A stretch of DNA of 54,557 nucleotides from Microvirga arabica (GTDB lineage Bacteria > Pseudomonadota > Alphaproteobacteria > Rhizobiales > Beijerinckiaceae). The stretch lies in contig NZ_JAFBID010000035.1 of assembly GCF_016811235.1 (NCBI RefSeq), positions 1 to 54,557 of the forward strand, in the 5' to 3' direction. Positions 41,234 to 50,420 of the stretch are shown here, one piece after another. The notes under the pieces are model-generated. The model saw only the letters and a program-made list of their open reading frames with translations, made no database searches and had not been told where the DNA came from. The position numbers and the translations under genes are program-made. Position 1 is the stretch's first letter. Each line of letters starts with the position of its first letter.

Positions 41234-41812
41234 ATGCAGAGCAGCCTGAAACAACGGGAAGGGGTTCCGACAGGAAGCCCGAGCACGCCTCCGGCCCAAC
41301 CGCCCGGCTTCACCTCCGTGTTGGAGCGGAACATCGACGCCCTGCGCCGCAAGCGCCAGGAGGACGACAAAAAGGCCAGCCTTCAGGATCGGATCGCTCA
41401 GGCCGTTACCCGCTTCACCGGGAGCATGGCCTTCGTCTACGTCCACCTTGCGTTGGTCGGCGGGTGGGTTGCCGCCAATCTGGGCATCCTTCCCGGTGTT
41501 TCGGTCTTTGACCCGACCTTCGTAATCCTCGCGACCCTCGCGTCCGTGGAAGCGATCTTTCTCTCCACCTTCGTCCTGATCAGCCAGAATCGCGCAGCCG
41601 CAGAAGCGGACCGGCGCTCCGAGTTGGACCTTCAGACCAACCTTCTCTCGGAACATGAAATCACAAGGCTTTTGACCCTGACCCGCGCCATCGCCGAGCA
41701 TCTGGGCATCCAGGAGGCGAACGATCCCAGCCTTGAGGAACTGGAGCGGCATGTTGCCCCGGAGAAGGTGCTCGACCGGCTGACCAGGGACGGAGAGAAC
41801 GGCTCACCGTAG
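41234..41812 (+). CDS. DUF1003 membrane protein
   Basis: A 192-residue protein with two predicted transmembrane helices, about residues 63-84 (FVYVHLALVGGWVAANLGI) and 98-120 (VILATLASVEAIFLSTFVLIS). A coiled segment about 34-56 (VLERNIDALRRKRQEDDKKAS) precedes, and the conserved SQNRAAAEADRRSELDLQTNLLSEHEITRLL follows. These are the hallmarks of DUF1003; its function is not known. The start is chosen at MQSSLK (41234); an upstream ATG at 41198 is less likely. A tRNA-Val gene lies on the opposite strand just after it. Confidence 0.86.
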   Translation: MQSSLKQREGVPTGSPSTPPAQPPGFTSVLERNIDALRRKRQEDDKKASLQDRIAQAVTRFTGSMAFVYVHLALVGGWVAANLGILPGVSVFDPTFVILATLASVEAIFLSTFVLISQNRAAAEADRRSELDLQTNLLSEHEITRLLTLTRAIAEHLGIQEANDPSLEELERHVAPEKVLDRLTRDGENGSP

Positions 41813-41849
41813 AGAGACGCTTCAGGAAAACCAGGCAATCAATGGGGAA

Positions 41850-41925
41850 TGGTGGGCGGTGAGGGGATCGAACCCCCGACCTGCGGTGTGTAAAACCGAT
41901 GCTCTACCAGCTGAGCTAACCGCCC
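41850..41925 (-). tRNA. tRNA-Val (anticodon TAC)
   Basis: On the minus strand the acceptor is GGGCGGT/ACCGCCC, the D arm GCTCAGCTGGTAGAGC, and the T arm GGGGGTTCGATCCCC. The anticodon loop is TTTACAC, giving TAC. CCA is encoded. One odd point is a U-C mismatch at the top of the anticodon stem (27-43), leaving four pairs. Confidence 0.96.
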
Positions 41926-41940
41926 GACAGGCCTGACATA

Positions 41941-41975
41941 AAAACAGAAGGCCAACAACGCAAGCGCCGTTGGCC
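41941..41975 (-). terminator. Terminator of the HU gene
   Basis: Minus strand: stem GGCCAAC/GTTGGCC (7 bp, 12-base loop), followed by TTCTGTTTTT. It lies 31 bases after the stop. Confidence 0.75.
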
Positions 41976-42006
41976 CTCATCACATGCAAACACCGCCAAA
42001 AAGCGA

Positions 42007-42285
42007 TTACTTCGCGTTCACAGCGTCCTTCAGGCCGGCGCCTGCGCGGAACTTCGGGGTCTTGGAAGCGGGAACCTTGACCTTTTCGCCGGTGCGCGGG
42101 TTACGCGCCTCGCCGGCGGCGCGGTTGGTCACCACGAACGTGCCGAAGCCGACGATCTTGACCTCGTCGCCCTTCTTCAGAGCGCCGGTGATCGCCTCGA
42201 TGGCGGCGTCGATCGCATCACCAGCCTGGCCACGCGAAAGGCCCACCTTATCGGCGATGGCCGCAACGAGCTCGCCTTTATTCAT
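42007..42285 (-). CDS. hup: DNA-binding protein HU
   Basis: A 92-residue histone-like protein that bends and compacts DNA as a dimer. The start MNKGELVAAIADKVGLSRGQAGDAIDA and the arm GFGTFVVTNRAAGEARNPRTGEKVKVPASKTPKFRAG with the conserved Arg and Pro match the bacterial HU/IHF family. The PKFRAG end fits HU more than IHF. GGAGG lies upstream. It sits downstream of lon in the same direction, as in many proteobacteria, with a lon terminator between. Confidence 0.96.
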   Translation of the reverse strand: MNKGELVAAIADKVGLSRGQAGDAIDAAIEAITGALKKGDEVKIVGFGTFVVTNRAAGEARNPRTGEKVKVPASKTPKFRAGAGLKDAVNAK

Positions 42286-42420
42286 AGTCTTATCCTCCAG
42301 TGATCACGGCAGCCGCAAAAGGAAATGGTCCACCGTTTCAGGGACAACCCGTTTGGCGCAAAGCTTATCCGTAGGCAACCCCGAAGTGGCTGATTTCAGC
42401 CGATTTTTGCCATATTTTCC

Positions 42421-42453
42421 CAAAAAGAAGCCCCCGAACTCACGTTCGGAGGC
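42421..42453 (-). terminator. Terminator of lon
   Basis: Minus strand: 10-bp stem GCCTCCGAAC/GTTCGGGGGC with one G-U pair and a GTGA loop, followed by TTCTTTTTG. It lies 26 bases after the lon stop. Confidence 0.85.
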
Positions 42454-42479
42454 CCCTGTCGTTACGTCAGGCTTAGGCT

Positions 42480-44906
42480 TTAGTGAGCCACAACCCCGGC
42501 CGAGTCGTCCTCGACGGCAGGCTTCGGACCCTTGAGAACCGAGGCCTCGTCCCATTCGATCGGCTCAGGCGTGCGCACGAGGGCATGCTGGAGAACCTGA
42601 TCCATCATGGAGACCGGCACGATCTCCAGGCCGTTCTTCACGCTCGCCGGGATGTCGGCCAAGTCCTTGGCGTTCTCCTCGGGGATCAAGACCTTTTTAA
42701 TCCCGCCGCGAAGCGCCGCCAGGAGCTTCTCCTTCAGCCCGCCGATGGGCAGCACCCTGCCCCGCAGCGTGACCTCGCCCGTCATGGCGATATCGCGGCG
42801 AACCGGGATACCCGTGATGACGGACACGATGGCTGTCGCCATAGCGATACCGGCGGACGGACCATCCTTGGGCGTTGCGCCTTCCGGCACGTGCACGTGG
42901 ATGTCGCGACGGTCGAACATGGGCGGCTCGACACCGAAATCGACGGCCCGGGAGCGGACATAGGACGCCGCAGCCGAGATCGACTCCTTCATCACGTCAC
43001 GCAGATTGCCCGTGACGGTCATCTTGCCCTTGCCCGGCATCATGATGCCTTCGATCGTCAACAGCTCGCCGCCGACCTCGGTCCAGGCCAGACCCGTGAC
43101 CGCGCCGACCATGTCCTCGGTCTCGGCCTCGCCGTAGCGATAGCGCGGGGGTCCGAGGAACTCCGGCAGGTTGGCGGTCGTGACCTCCACCGACTTGACC
43201 TTGGAGATCAGGATCTCCTTCACGGCCTTCCGGATGAGATTGGCCAGTTCGCGCTCAAGGTTACGCACGCCCGCCTCGCGGGTGTAGCGGCGGATCAGCA
43301 TGAGGAGAGCCTCGTCGCCGATCTTCCACTCCTTCTCGGCCAGACCATGCTTCTGCATGGAGGACGGGATCAGGTGGGTGCGGGCAATCTCGGCCTTCTC
43401 CTCCTCGGTGTAACCCGCGATGCGGATCACCTCCATACGGTCGAGGAGCGGGCCGGGAATGTTGAGCGTGTTGGCCGTGGTCACGAACATCACGTTGGAC
43501 AGATCGTAATCGACCTCCAGGTAATGGTCATTGAAGGTCGAGTTCTGCTCAGGGTCGAGAACCTCGAGCAGGGCTGCCGACGGGTCGCCGCGGAAGTCCA
43601 TGCCCATCTTGTCGATCTCATCGAGCAGGATGAGCGGGTTGGACGTCTTGGCCTTGCGCATCGACTGGATGATCTTGCCGGGCATCGAGCCGATATAGGT
43701 CCGGCGGTGGCCGCGGATCTCGGACTCGTCACGGACGCCGCCGAGCGACATGCGCACGAACTCGCGGCCTGTGGCCTTGGCGATCGACTTGCCGAGCGAG
43801 GTCTTGCCCACGCCGGGAGGACCGACGAGGCAGAGGATCGGGCCCGTGAGCTTGTTGGCGCGCTGCTGCACGGCCAGGTACTCGACGATGCGCTCCTTGA
43901 CCTTCTCGAGGCCGTAGTGATCCGCATCGAGCAGATCCTGGGCGGCCTTCAGGTCCTTCTTCATCTTCGAGCGGCGGTTCCACGGGATCCCGAGCAGCCA
44001 GTCGAGATAGTTGCGCACAACGGTGGCTTCCGCCGACATGGGCGACATCTGGCGGAGCTTCTTGAGCTCGCCCATCGCCTTCTCGCGGGCTTCCTTCGTG
44101 AACTTGGTCTTCTCGATCTTCTCCTCGAGCTCGGCCAGCTCGTCGCGACCTTCGTCGTCGCCGAGCTCCTTCTGGATCGCCTTCATCTGCTCGTTGAGGT
44201 AGTACTCGCGCTGCGTCTTCTCCATCTGACGCTTCACGCGGGTGCGGATCCGCTTCTCAACCTGGAGAACCGAGATCTCGCTCTCCATCATGCCGAGCAC
44301 CTTCTCCAGGCGCTGAGCGACGGTCGGGGTCTCCAGGATCGCCTGCTTGTCGGCGATCTTGATGGCGAGGTGCGAAGCGATGGTGTCGGCGAGCTTGGCC
44401 GGCTCGTCGATCTGAGTCACCGCGGTCACGACCTCGGGCGACACCTTCTTGTTGAGCTTCACGTAGTTCTCGAACTCGGACACCACGGAGCGGGCAAGCG
44501 CCTCGGCCTCCACCTGGTCACCGAGCGAGTCGGGCAGAGCCTCGGCCTCGGCCTCGTAATACTCTTCCGTGCGGGTATAGGTCTTCACCTGGGCCCGGCT
44601 TGCGCCCTCAACCAGCACCTTCACGGTGCCGTCGGGCAGCTTCAGAAGCTGAAGCACGTTGGCCAGGGTACCGACCTTGTAGATCGCATCCGTTGCCGGA
44701 TCGTCATCCGTCGCATCGATCTGGGTTGCCAGAAGGATATGACGGTCCCCCTTGACCACCTCCTCAAGCGCGCGGATCGACTTTTCGCGGCCGACGAAGA
44801 GCGGCACGATCATGTGCGGAAAGACAACAATGTCGCGCAGAGGCAGAACCGCATAGGTTCCGGTCGAGCCTGGAACAACAGGCTGACGTGGCTTCGATTG
44901 TGTCAT
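42480..44906 (-). CDS. lon: ATP-dependent protease Lon (La)
   Basis: An 808-residue cytosolic AAA+ serine protease that degrades misfolded and regulatory proteins; in alphaproteobacteria these include DnaA, CcrM and SciP. The N-domain (about 15-210) begins [22 protein letters not shown]. Walker A is [13 protein letters not shown], and [29 protein letters not shown] is Walker B and sensor. The proteolytic domain has the Ser in [15 protein letters not shown] and the Lys in [21 protein letters not shown] precedes the ATG. A heat-shock-like promoter lies 150 bases upstream. It lies between clpX and hup. Confidence 0.98.
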   Translation of the reverse strand: MTQSKPRQPVVPGSTGTYAVLPLRDIVVFPHMIVPLFVGREKSIRALEEVVKGDRHILLATQIDATDDDPATDAIYKVGTLANVLQLLKLPDGTVKVLVEGASRAQVKTYTRTEEYYEAEAEALPDSLGDQVEAEALARSVVSEFENYVKLNKKVSPEVVTAVTQIDEPAKLADTIASHLAIKIADKQAILETPTVAQRLEKVLGMMESEISVLQVEKRIRTRVKRQMEKTQREYYLNEQMKAIQKELGDDEGRDELAELEEKIEKTKFTKEAREKAMGELKKLRQMSPMSAEATVVRNYLDWLLGIPWNRRSKMKKDLKAAQDLLDADHYGLEKVKERIVEYLAVQQRANKLTGPILCLVGPPGVGKTSLGKSIAKATGREFVRMSLGGVRDESEIRGHRRTYIGSMPGKIIQSMRKAKTSNPLILLDEIDKMGMDFRGDPSAALLEVLDPEQNSTFNDHYLEVDYDLSNVMFVTTANTLNIPGPLLDRMEVIRIAGYTEEEKAEIARTHLIPSSMQKHGLAEKEWKIGDEALLMLIRRYTREAGVRNLERELANLIRKAVKEILISKVKSVEVTTANLPEFLGPPRYRYGEAETEDMVGAVTGLAWTEVGGELLTIEGIMMPGKGKMTVTGNLRDVMKESISAAASYVRSRAVDFGVEPPMFDRRDIHVHVPEGATPKDGPSAGIAMATAIVSVITGIPVRRDIAMTGEVTLRGRVLPIGGLKEKLLAALRGGIKKVLIPEENAKDLADIPASVKNGLEIVPVSMMDQVLQHALVRTPEPIEWDEASVLKGPKPAVEDDSAGVVAH

Positions 44907-45059
44907 GTGACGACTTCCTTTTCACTGCGTCCAGGGATCCCCTCGCATGAGCTGGACCTCAGACGGATAACCGGAATGCTCAGGCTCTTGTTATGGGCTG
45001 CATCCGGTACGCCGGGCCCTCCCTCGGGCGATGAGCAGACAACTCCGGCGCAAGAGATA

Positions 45060-45088
45060 ATGTGGCGTTGCGGGCCCTTCCTTTCAAG
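45060..45088 (-). promoter_or_regulatory. Predicted heat-shock (RpoH-type) promoter for lon
   Basis: Minus strand: CTTGAA (45088-45083), 17-base spacer, CCACAT (45065-45060). This is close to the RpoH consensus (CTTGAAA, then CCCATNT-like). It predicts a leader of about 145 bases before the lon ATG. Confidence 0.45.
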
Positions 45089-45136
45089 AAGATCGCCCGC
45101 AACGGTTGGGTTCATGAGTGAGCCCCCGAGCCAACC

Positions 45137-46405
45137 TTAGGCGCTGGCGCTGGCGGCCTGATCGTTGCGCTCGCCGTGGATGAAGAGAGGCTTGGCCTTG
45201 CCCTCCACCACCTCGGGCCCGATCACCACCTGCTCGACTGAATCGAGGCCCGGCAGGTCGTACATGGTCTCCAGCAGAATGCCTTCCATGATGGATCGCA
45301 GGCCGCGGGCACCCGTCTTCCGCTCGATCGCCTTCTTGGCAATGAGGGTCAGGGCCTCGTCCTGGAACGTCAGCTGGACGTTCTCCATCTCGAAGAGGCG
45401 CTGGTACTGCTTCACCAGAGCGTTCTTCGGCTCCTGCAGAATGGTCTTCAGGGCATCCACATCGAGGTCTTCCAGCGTCGCCAGGACCGGCAGGCGGCCG
45501 ACGAACTCGGGGATCAGGCCAAACTTCAGCAGATCCTCAGGCTCGACTTCACGGAAGATCTCGCCCGTCCGGCGGTCATCCGGCGAACTCACGGAAGCCG
45601 CGAAACCGATGGACGTACCCTTGCCGCGACCGGCAATGATCCGCTCCAGGCCCGCGAAGGCGCCGCCGCAGATGAACAGGATGTTCGTGGTGTCGACCTG
45701 CAGGAACTCCTGCTGCGGATGCTTGCGGCCGCCCTGGGGAGGCACGGAGGCGACGGTGCCTTCCATGATCTTCAGGAGCGCCTGCTGCACGCCCTCGCCC
45801 GAGACGTCACGGGTGATCGAAGGGTTGTCCGACTTGCGGGAGATCTTGTCGATCTCGTCGATATACACGATGCCGCGCTGGGCCCGCTCGACGTTGTAGT
45901 CGGAGGCCTGGAGCAGCTTGAGGATAATGTTCTCCACGTCCTCGCCGACGTAGCCGGCCTCGGTCAGGGTCGTGGCGTCCGCCATGGTGAACGGCACGTC
46001 CAGGATCCGAGCCAGGGTCTGGGCCAGCAGGGTCTTGCCCGAGCCGGTGGGCCCGATCAGCAGGATGTTCGACTTGGCCAGTTCGACGTCGTTGTGCTTC
46101 GTCGCATGGGCCAGACGCTTGTAATGGTTGTGGACCGCTACCGAGAGCACCTTCTTGGCGTGCTCCTGGCCGATCACGTAATCGTCCAGAACGCGGCTGA
46201 TTTCCTTCGGGGTCGGAACCCCGTCGCGGGACTTCACGAGAGACGATTTCGACTCTTCGCGGATGATGTCCATGCAGAGCTCGACGCATTCATCGCAGAT
46301 GAAAACCGTCGGGCCAGCGATCAGCTTGCGTACCTCGTGCTGGCTCTTGCCGCAAAAGGAGCAGTACAGCGTGCTCTTGGAGTCGTTGCCGCCAGCCTTG
46401 GTCAT
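45137..46405 (-). CDS. clpX: ATP-dependent Clp protease ATP-binding subunit ClpX
   Basis: A 422-residue AAA+ unfoldase feeding ClpP. The N-terminal zinc-binding domain has [18 protein letters not shown] and [10 protein letters not shown]. Walker A is [15 protein letters not shown] and Walker [12 protein letters not shown]. The pore loop GYVGEDVE is present, as is the ClpP-binding-type IGF-like loop region ([11 protein letters not shown]). Sensor and C-terminal motifs such as [17 protein letters not shown] are complete. The start was taken at MTKAGG (46405), with GGAGATG upstream. It follows clpP after a 225-base gap, so it probably has its own promoter. Confidence 0.98.
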   Translation of the reverse strand: MTKAGGNDSKSTLYCSFCGKSQHEVRKLIAGPTVFICDECVELCMDIIREESKSSLVKSRDGVPTPKEISRVLDDYVIGQEHAKKVLSVAVHNHYKRLAHATKHNDVELAKSNILLIGPTGSGKTLLAQTLARILDVPFTMADATTLTEAGYVGEDVENIILKLLQASDYNVERAQRGIVYIDEIDKISRKSDNPSITRDVSGEGVQQALLKIMEGTVASVPPQGGRKHPQQEFLQVDTTNILFICGGAFAGLERIIAGRGKGTSIGFAASVSSPDDRRTGEIFREVEPEDLLKFGLIPEFVGRLPVLATLEDLDVDALKTILQEPKNALVKQYQRLFEMENVQLTFQDEALTLIAKKAIERKTGARGLRSIMEGILLETMYDLPGLDSVEQVVIGPEVVEGKAKPLFIHGERNDQAASASA

Positions 46406-46467
46406 TATCACATCTCCAATCCGCACCGGGACGGCCCTTCCGGCCCAGCACTTCTTCTAAGTTTATG

Positions 46468-46498
46468 AGCGACGGGCCTAACGAAAGGTTCCGTCGCT
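46468..46498 (-). promoter_or_regulatory. Inverted repeat in the clpX leader
   Basis: Stem AGCGACGG/CCGTCGCT (8 bp) with an inner CCT/AGG helper, 63 bases before the clpX start. No U tract follows. A further GC-rich hairpin (GGGCCGGAAGGGCC) lies nearer the ribosome site. Role unknown. Confidence 0.35.
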
Positions 46499-46630
46499 AA
46501 GAATTGAACGCTCAAATCGCTATGTGCTCCGAATCCATATGCAATCACGCGCAGGGCACGGGATCAATAGAAACGGAATTGCCCGCCAAAAAGACGCACC
46601 CCGGAGGAATTTGTCCCCAGGTTTTAAGGG

Positions 46631-47263
46631 TTAGGCCGGAGTGGCTGCCGGCTCGGGGCGCTTGGCAATGACCTGATCGATCAGGCCGAACTCCCGGGCA
46701 GCCTCTGCGGTCATGAAGTTGTCGCGCTCCAGGGCCCGCTCGATGGCCTCATAGGGCTGATTGGTGTGCTGGACGTAGATCTCGTTCAGCCGGCGCTTCA
46801 GAGCCTCGCTCTCGCGGGCGTGGATCATGATGTCCGTGACCTGGCCCTGGTAGCCGCCGGACGGCTGGTGGACCATGATGCGGGCGTTCGGGAGCGCAAA
46901 GCGCATGCCCTTCTCGCCGGCGGTCAGCAGGAGGGAGCCCATGGAGGCCGCCTGACCGACGCACAGCGTCGAGACCGGGCAGCGGATGAACTGCATGGTG
47001 TCGTAGATCGACAAGCCCGAGGTCACCACGCCGCCGGGCGAGTTGATGTAGAAGGAGATTTCCTTCTTCGGGTTCTCGGCCTCGAGGAACAGAAGCTGTG
47101 CCACGATCAGCGAGGCCGAGTAGTCTTCGACTGGGCCCGTGAGGAAGATAATCCGTTCGCGCAGGAGGCGCGAATAGATGTCGAATGCCCGCTCGCCGCG
47201 GTTCGACTGCTCAACCACCATCGGGACGAGCGTATTGTTTAAGAGCGCTACCGGATCTCTCAT
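46631..47263 (-). CDS. clpP: ATP-dependent Clp protease proteolytic subunit ClpP
   Basis: A 210-residue serine protease that forms the double-heptameric chamber. The catalytic Ser lies in [12 protein letters not shown], the His in IMVHQPSGG and the Asp in the following helix region ([17 protein letters not shown]). The N-terminal axial loops and [23 protein letters not shown] are typical. The start is MRDPVALL at 47263; the frame stays open upstream to 47317. It is flanked by tig upstream and clpX downstream, the standard order. Confidence 0.98.
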   Translation of the reverse strand: MRDPVALLNNTLVPMVVEQSNRGERAFDIYSRLLRERIIFLTGPVEDYSASLIVAQLLFLEAENPKKEISFYINSPGGVVTSGLSIYDTMQFIRCPVSTLCVGQAASMGSLLLTAGEKGMRFALPNARIMVHQPSGGYQGQVTDIMIHARESEALKRRLNEIYVQHTNQPYEAIERALERDNFMTAEAAREFGLIDQVIAKRPEPAATPA

Positions 47264-47281
47264 TGTCTCACTGCTCCAGTT

Positions 47282-47303
47282 CGGCCGCGCAGATTCGCGG
47301 CCG
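47282..47303 (-). promoter_or_regulatory. Hairpin between tig and clpP
   Basis: Perfect 8-bp GC stem CGGCCGCG/CGCGGCCG with a 6-base loop, ending 18 bases before the clpP ATG on the minus strand. No U tract, so a processing or translation-control element is more likely than a terminator. Confidence 0.4.
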
Positions 47304-47340
47304 TGCAAGTCATGCAAGCAACGAGACGCTTAAGGGAGCG

Positions 47341-48708
47341 TTACTCGCCCTTGCCGGATTTCTCTCCGTCCTCATCCTCGTCGCTGAAGAGCGCGTCCTT
47401 CGAGACGGTCTCTTCGTTCACCTTCACCTGGGACAGGATCTGGTCGACGACTTTCTCTTCGAACAGAGGAGCCCGGATTTCAGCTAGGGCCTGCGGGTTC
47501 TTTTGGTAGAACTCCCAAACCTGGCGCTCCTGGCCGGGGTACTGACGGACCCGCTCGATGAGGGCCTGAGTCACCTCGTCGTCGGAGATCTTGATATCGG
47601 ACTTCTCACCGATCTGTGCAAGGACCAACCCGAGGCGAACGCGGCGCTCGGCGATCTTGCGGTACTCGGCCTTGGCCGCGTCCTCGGTGGTGTCCTCATC
47701 CTCGAAGGTGCGGTTGTTGGACTTCATGTCGCCCACGACCTGCGACCACACGGCCGTGAACTCCTGCTCGACCAGGGTCGGCGGCAGCTCGAAGCTGTAC
47801 TTGGCGTCCAGAGCGTCCAGGAGGTCCTTCTTGACCTTGCGGCGGGACTGGGTGTCGAAGTCGCGCTTGATGGCGTCGCGGATCGCCTCCTTGAGCTTGT
47901 CCAGGGACTCCATGCCGAAGCCCTTGGCCATCTCGTCGTCGATCTTCAGCTCGCCGGGAGCCTCGACTTCCTTCACGGTCACGTCGAACTCGGCGTCCTT
48001 GCCGGCGAGATGAGCAGCCATGTAGTTCGTCGGGAAGGTGACTTTCACGAGCTTGGTATCGCCGGCCTTGAGGCCGACGAGCTGGTCCTCGAAGCCCGGG
48101 ATGAAGGTGTTGGAGCCGAGCTCGACCCGGATGTCCTGGCCGTTGCCGCCCTCGAACTCGGTGCCGTCGATACGGCCTACGAAGTCCACGACCACGCGGT
48201 CGCCGGACACCGCCTCACCGTCCTTCGTCTCGAAGGAGCGGTTCTGTTTGGCCATGCGCTCAAGCGATTCGTTGACCTCGGCGTCAGTGATCTCGGCCAC
48301 CGGCTTCTTGACGGCCACGTCCGACAGGTCGGCCAGCTCGAATTCTGGCAGGACCTCGAGGGCAACCGTGAAGGCCAGATCGCCCTTGGCGTCCATGGCC
48401 TTCTCGACCTCTTCCTGGCTCTCAGGGAACTGGACCTGGGGCTCGTTGGCGAGCTTCAGGCTGTTGTCCTCGACGATTTTGCGGTTCGCCTCGTTGACGG
48501 CGTTCTGCAGGACGTCGGCCATGACGGAACGGCCATAAACCTTGCGCAGGTGACCCACCGGCACCTTGCCGGGGCGGAAACCGTTGAGCCGGACCCGGTC
48601 CTTGAGGGTCGATAATTCGCTGTTCAGGCGCTCTTCCAACTCGGTGGCCGGGAGCACGACCTTGAACTCTCGCTTCAAGCCTTGGGACAGTGTTTCCGTC
48701 ACCTGCAT
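47341..48708 (-). CDS. tig: Trigger factor (ribosome-associated peptidyl-prolyl isomerase)
   Basis: A 455-residue chaperone that binds nascent chains at the ribosome exit. The N-terminal ribosome-binding domain starts [21 protein letters not shown] and has [17 protein letters not shown], the family signature near ribosomal protein L23. The PPIase (FKBP-like) domain spans about 160-250 ([23 protein letters not shown]). The substrate-binding C-domain ends in an acidic Lys/Glu-rich tail. It precedes clpP and clpX in the same direction. A tRNA-Leu gene lies just upstream on the same strand. Confidence 0.97.
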   Translation of the reverse strand: MQVTETLSQGLKREFKVVLPATELEERLNSELSTLKDRVRLNGFRPGKVPVGHLRKVYGRSVMADVLQNAVNEANRKIVEDNSLKLANEPQVQFPESQEEVEKAMDAKGDLAFTVALEVLPEFELADLSDVAVKKPVAEITDAEVNESLERMAKQNRSFETKDGEAVSGDRVVVDFVGRIDGTEFEGGNGQDIRVELGSNTFIPGFEDQLVGLKAGDTKLVKVTFPTNYMAAHLAGKDAEFDVTVKEVEAPGELKIDDEMAKGFGMESLDKLKEAIRDAIKRDFDTQSRRKVKKDLLDALDAKYSFELPPTLVEQEFTAVWSQVVGDMKSNNRTFEDEDTTEDAAKAEYRKIAERRVRLGLVLAQIGEKSDIKISDDEVTQALIERVRQYPGQERQVWEFYQKNPQALAEIRAPLFEEKVVDQILSQVKVNEETVSKDALFSDEDEDGEKSGKGE

Positions 48709-48822
48709 GGTACTATTCGCCTTCATCCACTCGAAAAGAATTTCAAATCCAAGCTCCGGCCGATGCGGCGTCATGCCGTCACCTGAGCCGCTCAGAGCCT
48801 CCGGATCCAACCCTGACGGGAT

Positions 48823-48907
48823 TGGTGCGGGCGGAGGGACTCGAACCCCCACAACTTGCGTCGCTGGAACCTAAATCCAGTGCGTCTACCAATTCCGCCA
48901 CGCCCGC
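48823..48907 (-). tRNA. tRNA-Leu (anticodon TAG)
   Basis: Minus strand: acceptor GCGGGCG/CGCCCGC, and D arm GGCGGAATTGGTAGACGC. The anticodon stem is CTGGA/TCCAG with loop TTTAGGT, giving TAG. A class II variable arm is present (CGACGCAAGTTGTG region). The T arm is GGGGGTTCGAGTCCC. CCA is encoded. It decodes CUA-type leucine codons. Confidence 0.96.
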
Positions 48908-49079
48908 GCGGGAGCAGCGCGCGCGAACGCGCCCCTCTTCCGGGACGCGGCTCTATAGCATGCTTGCGGAACTGTGCATCAAAAAAGTTCGTGTGCGGCC
49001 AATTGGCAACCAAACTTGGCCGTTCACGTTCAACGCTGTACCCATACCGATGCCCTGAACCCTCGACGAGCCCCCCCGC

Positions 49080-50420
49080 ATGATCACCCGCCGCGCCGTT
49101 ACCGCCGGTCTCGCCACCTCCCTGATCGGAGTTCCCCGGGCGGGATGGACACAGGACGCGGGCTCCCCCGTCCAGGAGTTCACCGCAAGACCGGACAAGC
49201 TGCGGCTTCGGCCAGATGCTGGGAACGAGGTCGAGGCGTGGACCTTCAATGGCTCCCTCGCCTCCGTCGTACGGGTCCAGCAAGGCACTGAGCTACGCCT
49301 CAAGCTTCGGAACGAGACCGCCCTGCCCCTGTCCCTGCACTTTCACGGGGTTCGCGGCCCGAACGCCATGGACGGCGTCGGCGGCCTGACCCAAGAGCCG
49401 GTGGCGCCGGGCCAGAGTTACGACTACCGCCTCACTCCGCCGGATGCCGGCACCTTCCTGATCCGCCCTTGCGTGCTCGGCGGCAGCGCCGAGCCCCAGG
49501 AGCGCGGCCTGTCGGGCCTGCTGATCGTGGAGGAGGCCAACCCTCCGCAGGTGGATCAGGACCTTGCCCTGTTGATCGACGACTGGGGTCTGAACGACAA
49601 CGGCTCGCTGGCGCCTTTCGAGAGGTCAGGCGAAACCGCCCCGGCCGGCCGGCTCGGGAGCTGGCTTAGCCTGAACGGCAAGCCGACGCCGCAGCGGGTC
49701 GAGGCGCCTCCCGGCGGGCGCCTGCGGCTGCGGCTCGCCAATGCCTGCAACGCCCGCGCCATGCGTCTGCGCTTCGACGGGCTGAAGGCCTATGTGATTG
49801 CCACAGATGGACAACCGACCAGCACCTTCGAGCCGCTCATGGCCTCCCTGCCCTTCGCGCCCGGCACCCGTTATGAGATGCTCGTGGATCTTGCCCCAGA
49901 AGCGGGCATGACGGGCGCCGTGACAGCCATGCTGGGCGACGGCCTGCCGCTCCTCGAAATCGCAACCGTCGGCGAGAAGCACGCAGCCCCGCCGGCCATC
50001 GCCCCGCTTCCGGCGAACACGAAGCTTCCGGAGACGATCAAGCTGCAGAACGCCAGCCGCAAGGATGTGGTGATGAAGGGCGATCCCAAGGCGCCGAATG
50101 TCCCTTGGACCATCAATGGAGCTGCCGGAAAGCCGAACGGCGCTCCGCTCGTCAAGGTGAAGCGCGGCACACCAGTGGTGCTGACCCTGACGAACCAGAC
50201 CAGCTTCATGCAGCCGCTCCATCTGCATGGCCACAGCGTCCGGCTTCTCCATGCGCTCGACGACGGCTGGGAGCCTTATTGGATTGATACGATCCAGGTG
50301 CCGGTGAATAAGACTATCCGCGTTGCCTTCGTGGCCGACAATCCCGGCAAGTGGCTGCTTGCCTCGACCGTGCTGGAGCGGTTCGACGCGGGACTGTGGA
50401 CCTGGATCGAGATTACCTGA
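49080..50420 (+). CDS. Multicopper oxidase-family protein lacking most copper ligands
   Basis: A 446-residue protein with a Tat signal (MITRRAVTAGLATSLIG) and three cupredoxin domains. The first copper motif is present (LHFHG, His87 and His89). The second, normally HPH or HxH, reads FLIRPCVLGG (126-135) with no His. In the third, HPxHLHGH, the first His is Gln378 while His381, 383 and 385 remain. The fourth, HCHxxxH, reads LASTVLERFDAGL (427-439) with no Cys or His pair. It therefore cannot hold a normal type 1 or trinuclear cluster. The family includes copper-free FtsP/SufI, a Tat-exported division protein, so a structural or cell-division role is plausible. It is convergent with nnr, whose gene overlaps it by eight bases. 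Confidence 0.85.
   Translation: MITRRAVTAGLATSLIGVPRAGWTQDAGSPVQEFTARPDKLRLRPDAGNEVEAWTFNGSLASVVRVQQGTELRLKLRNETALPLSLHFHGVRGPNAMDGVGGLTQEPVAPGQSYDYRLTPPDAGTFLIRPCVLGGSAEPQERGLSGLLIVEEANPPQVDQDLALLIDDWGLNDNGSLAPFERSGETAPAGRLGSWLSLNGKPTPQRVEAPPGGRLRLRLANACNARAMRLRFDGLKAYVIATDGQPTSTFEPLMASLPFAPGTRYEMLVDLAPEAGMTGAVTAMLGDGLPLLEIATVGEKHAAPPAIAPLPANTKLPETIKLQNASRKDVVMKGDPKAPNVPWTINGAAGKPNGAPLVKVKRGTPVVLTLTNQTSFMQPLHLHGHSVRLLHALDDGWEPYWIDTIQVPVNKTIRVAFVADNPGKWLLASTVLERFDAGLWTWIEIT

Noticed and set aside
42483..45140. Very long open frame on the plus strand opposite lon
   Set aside because: It mirrors lon codon by codon in a high-GC gene, has no recognisable domains, and its composition (Leu, His, Arg, Gly-rich) is typical of antisense shadows.
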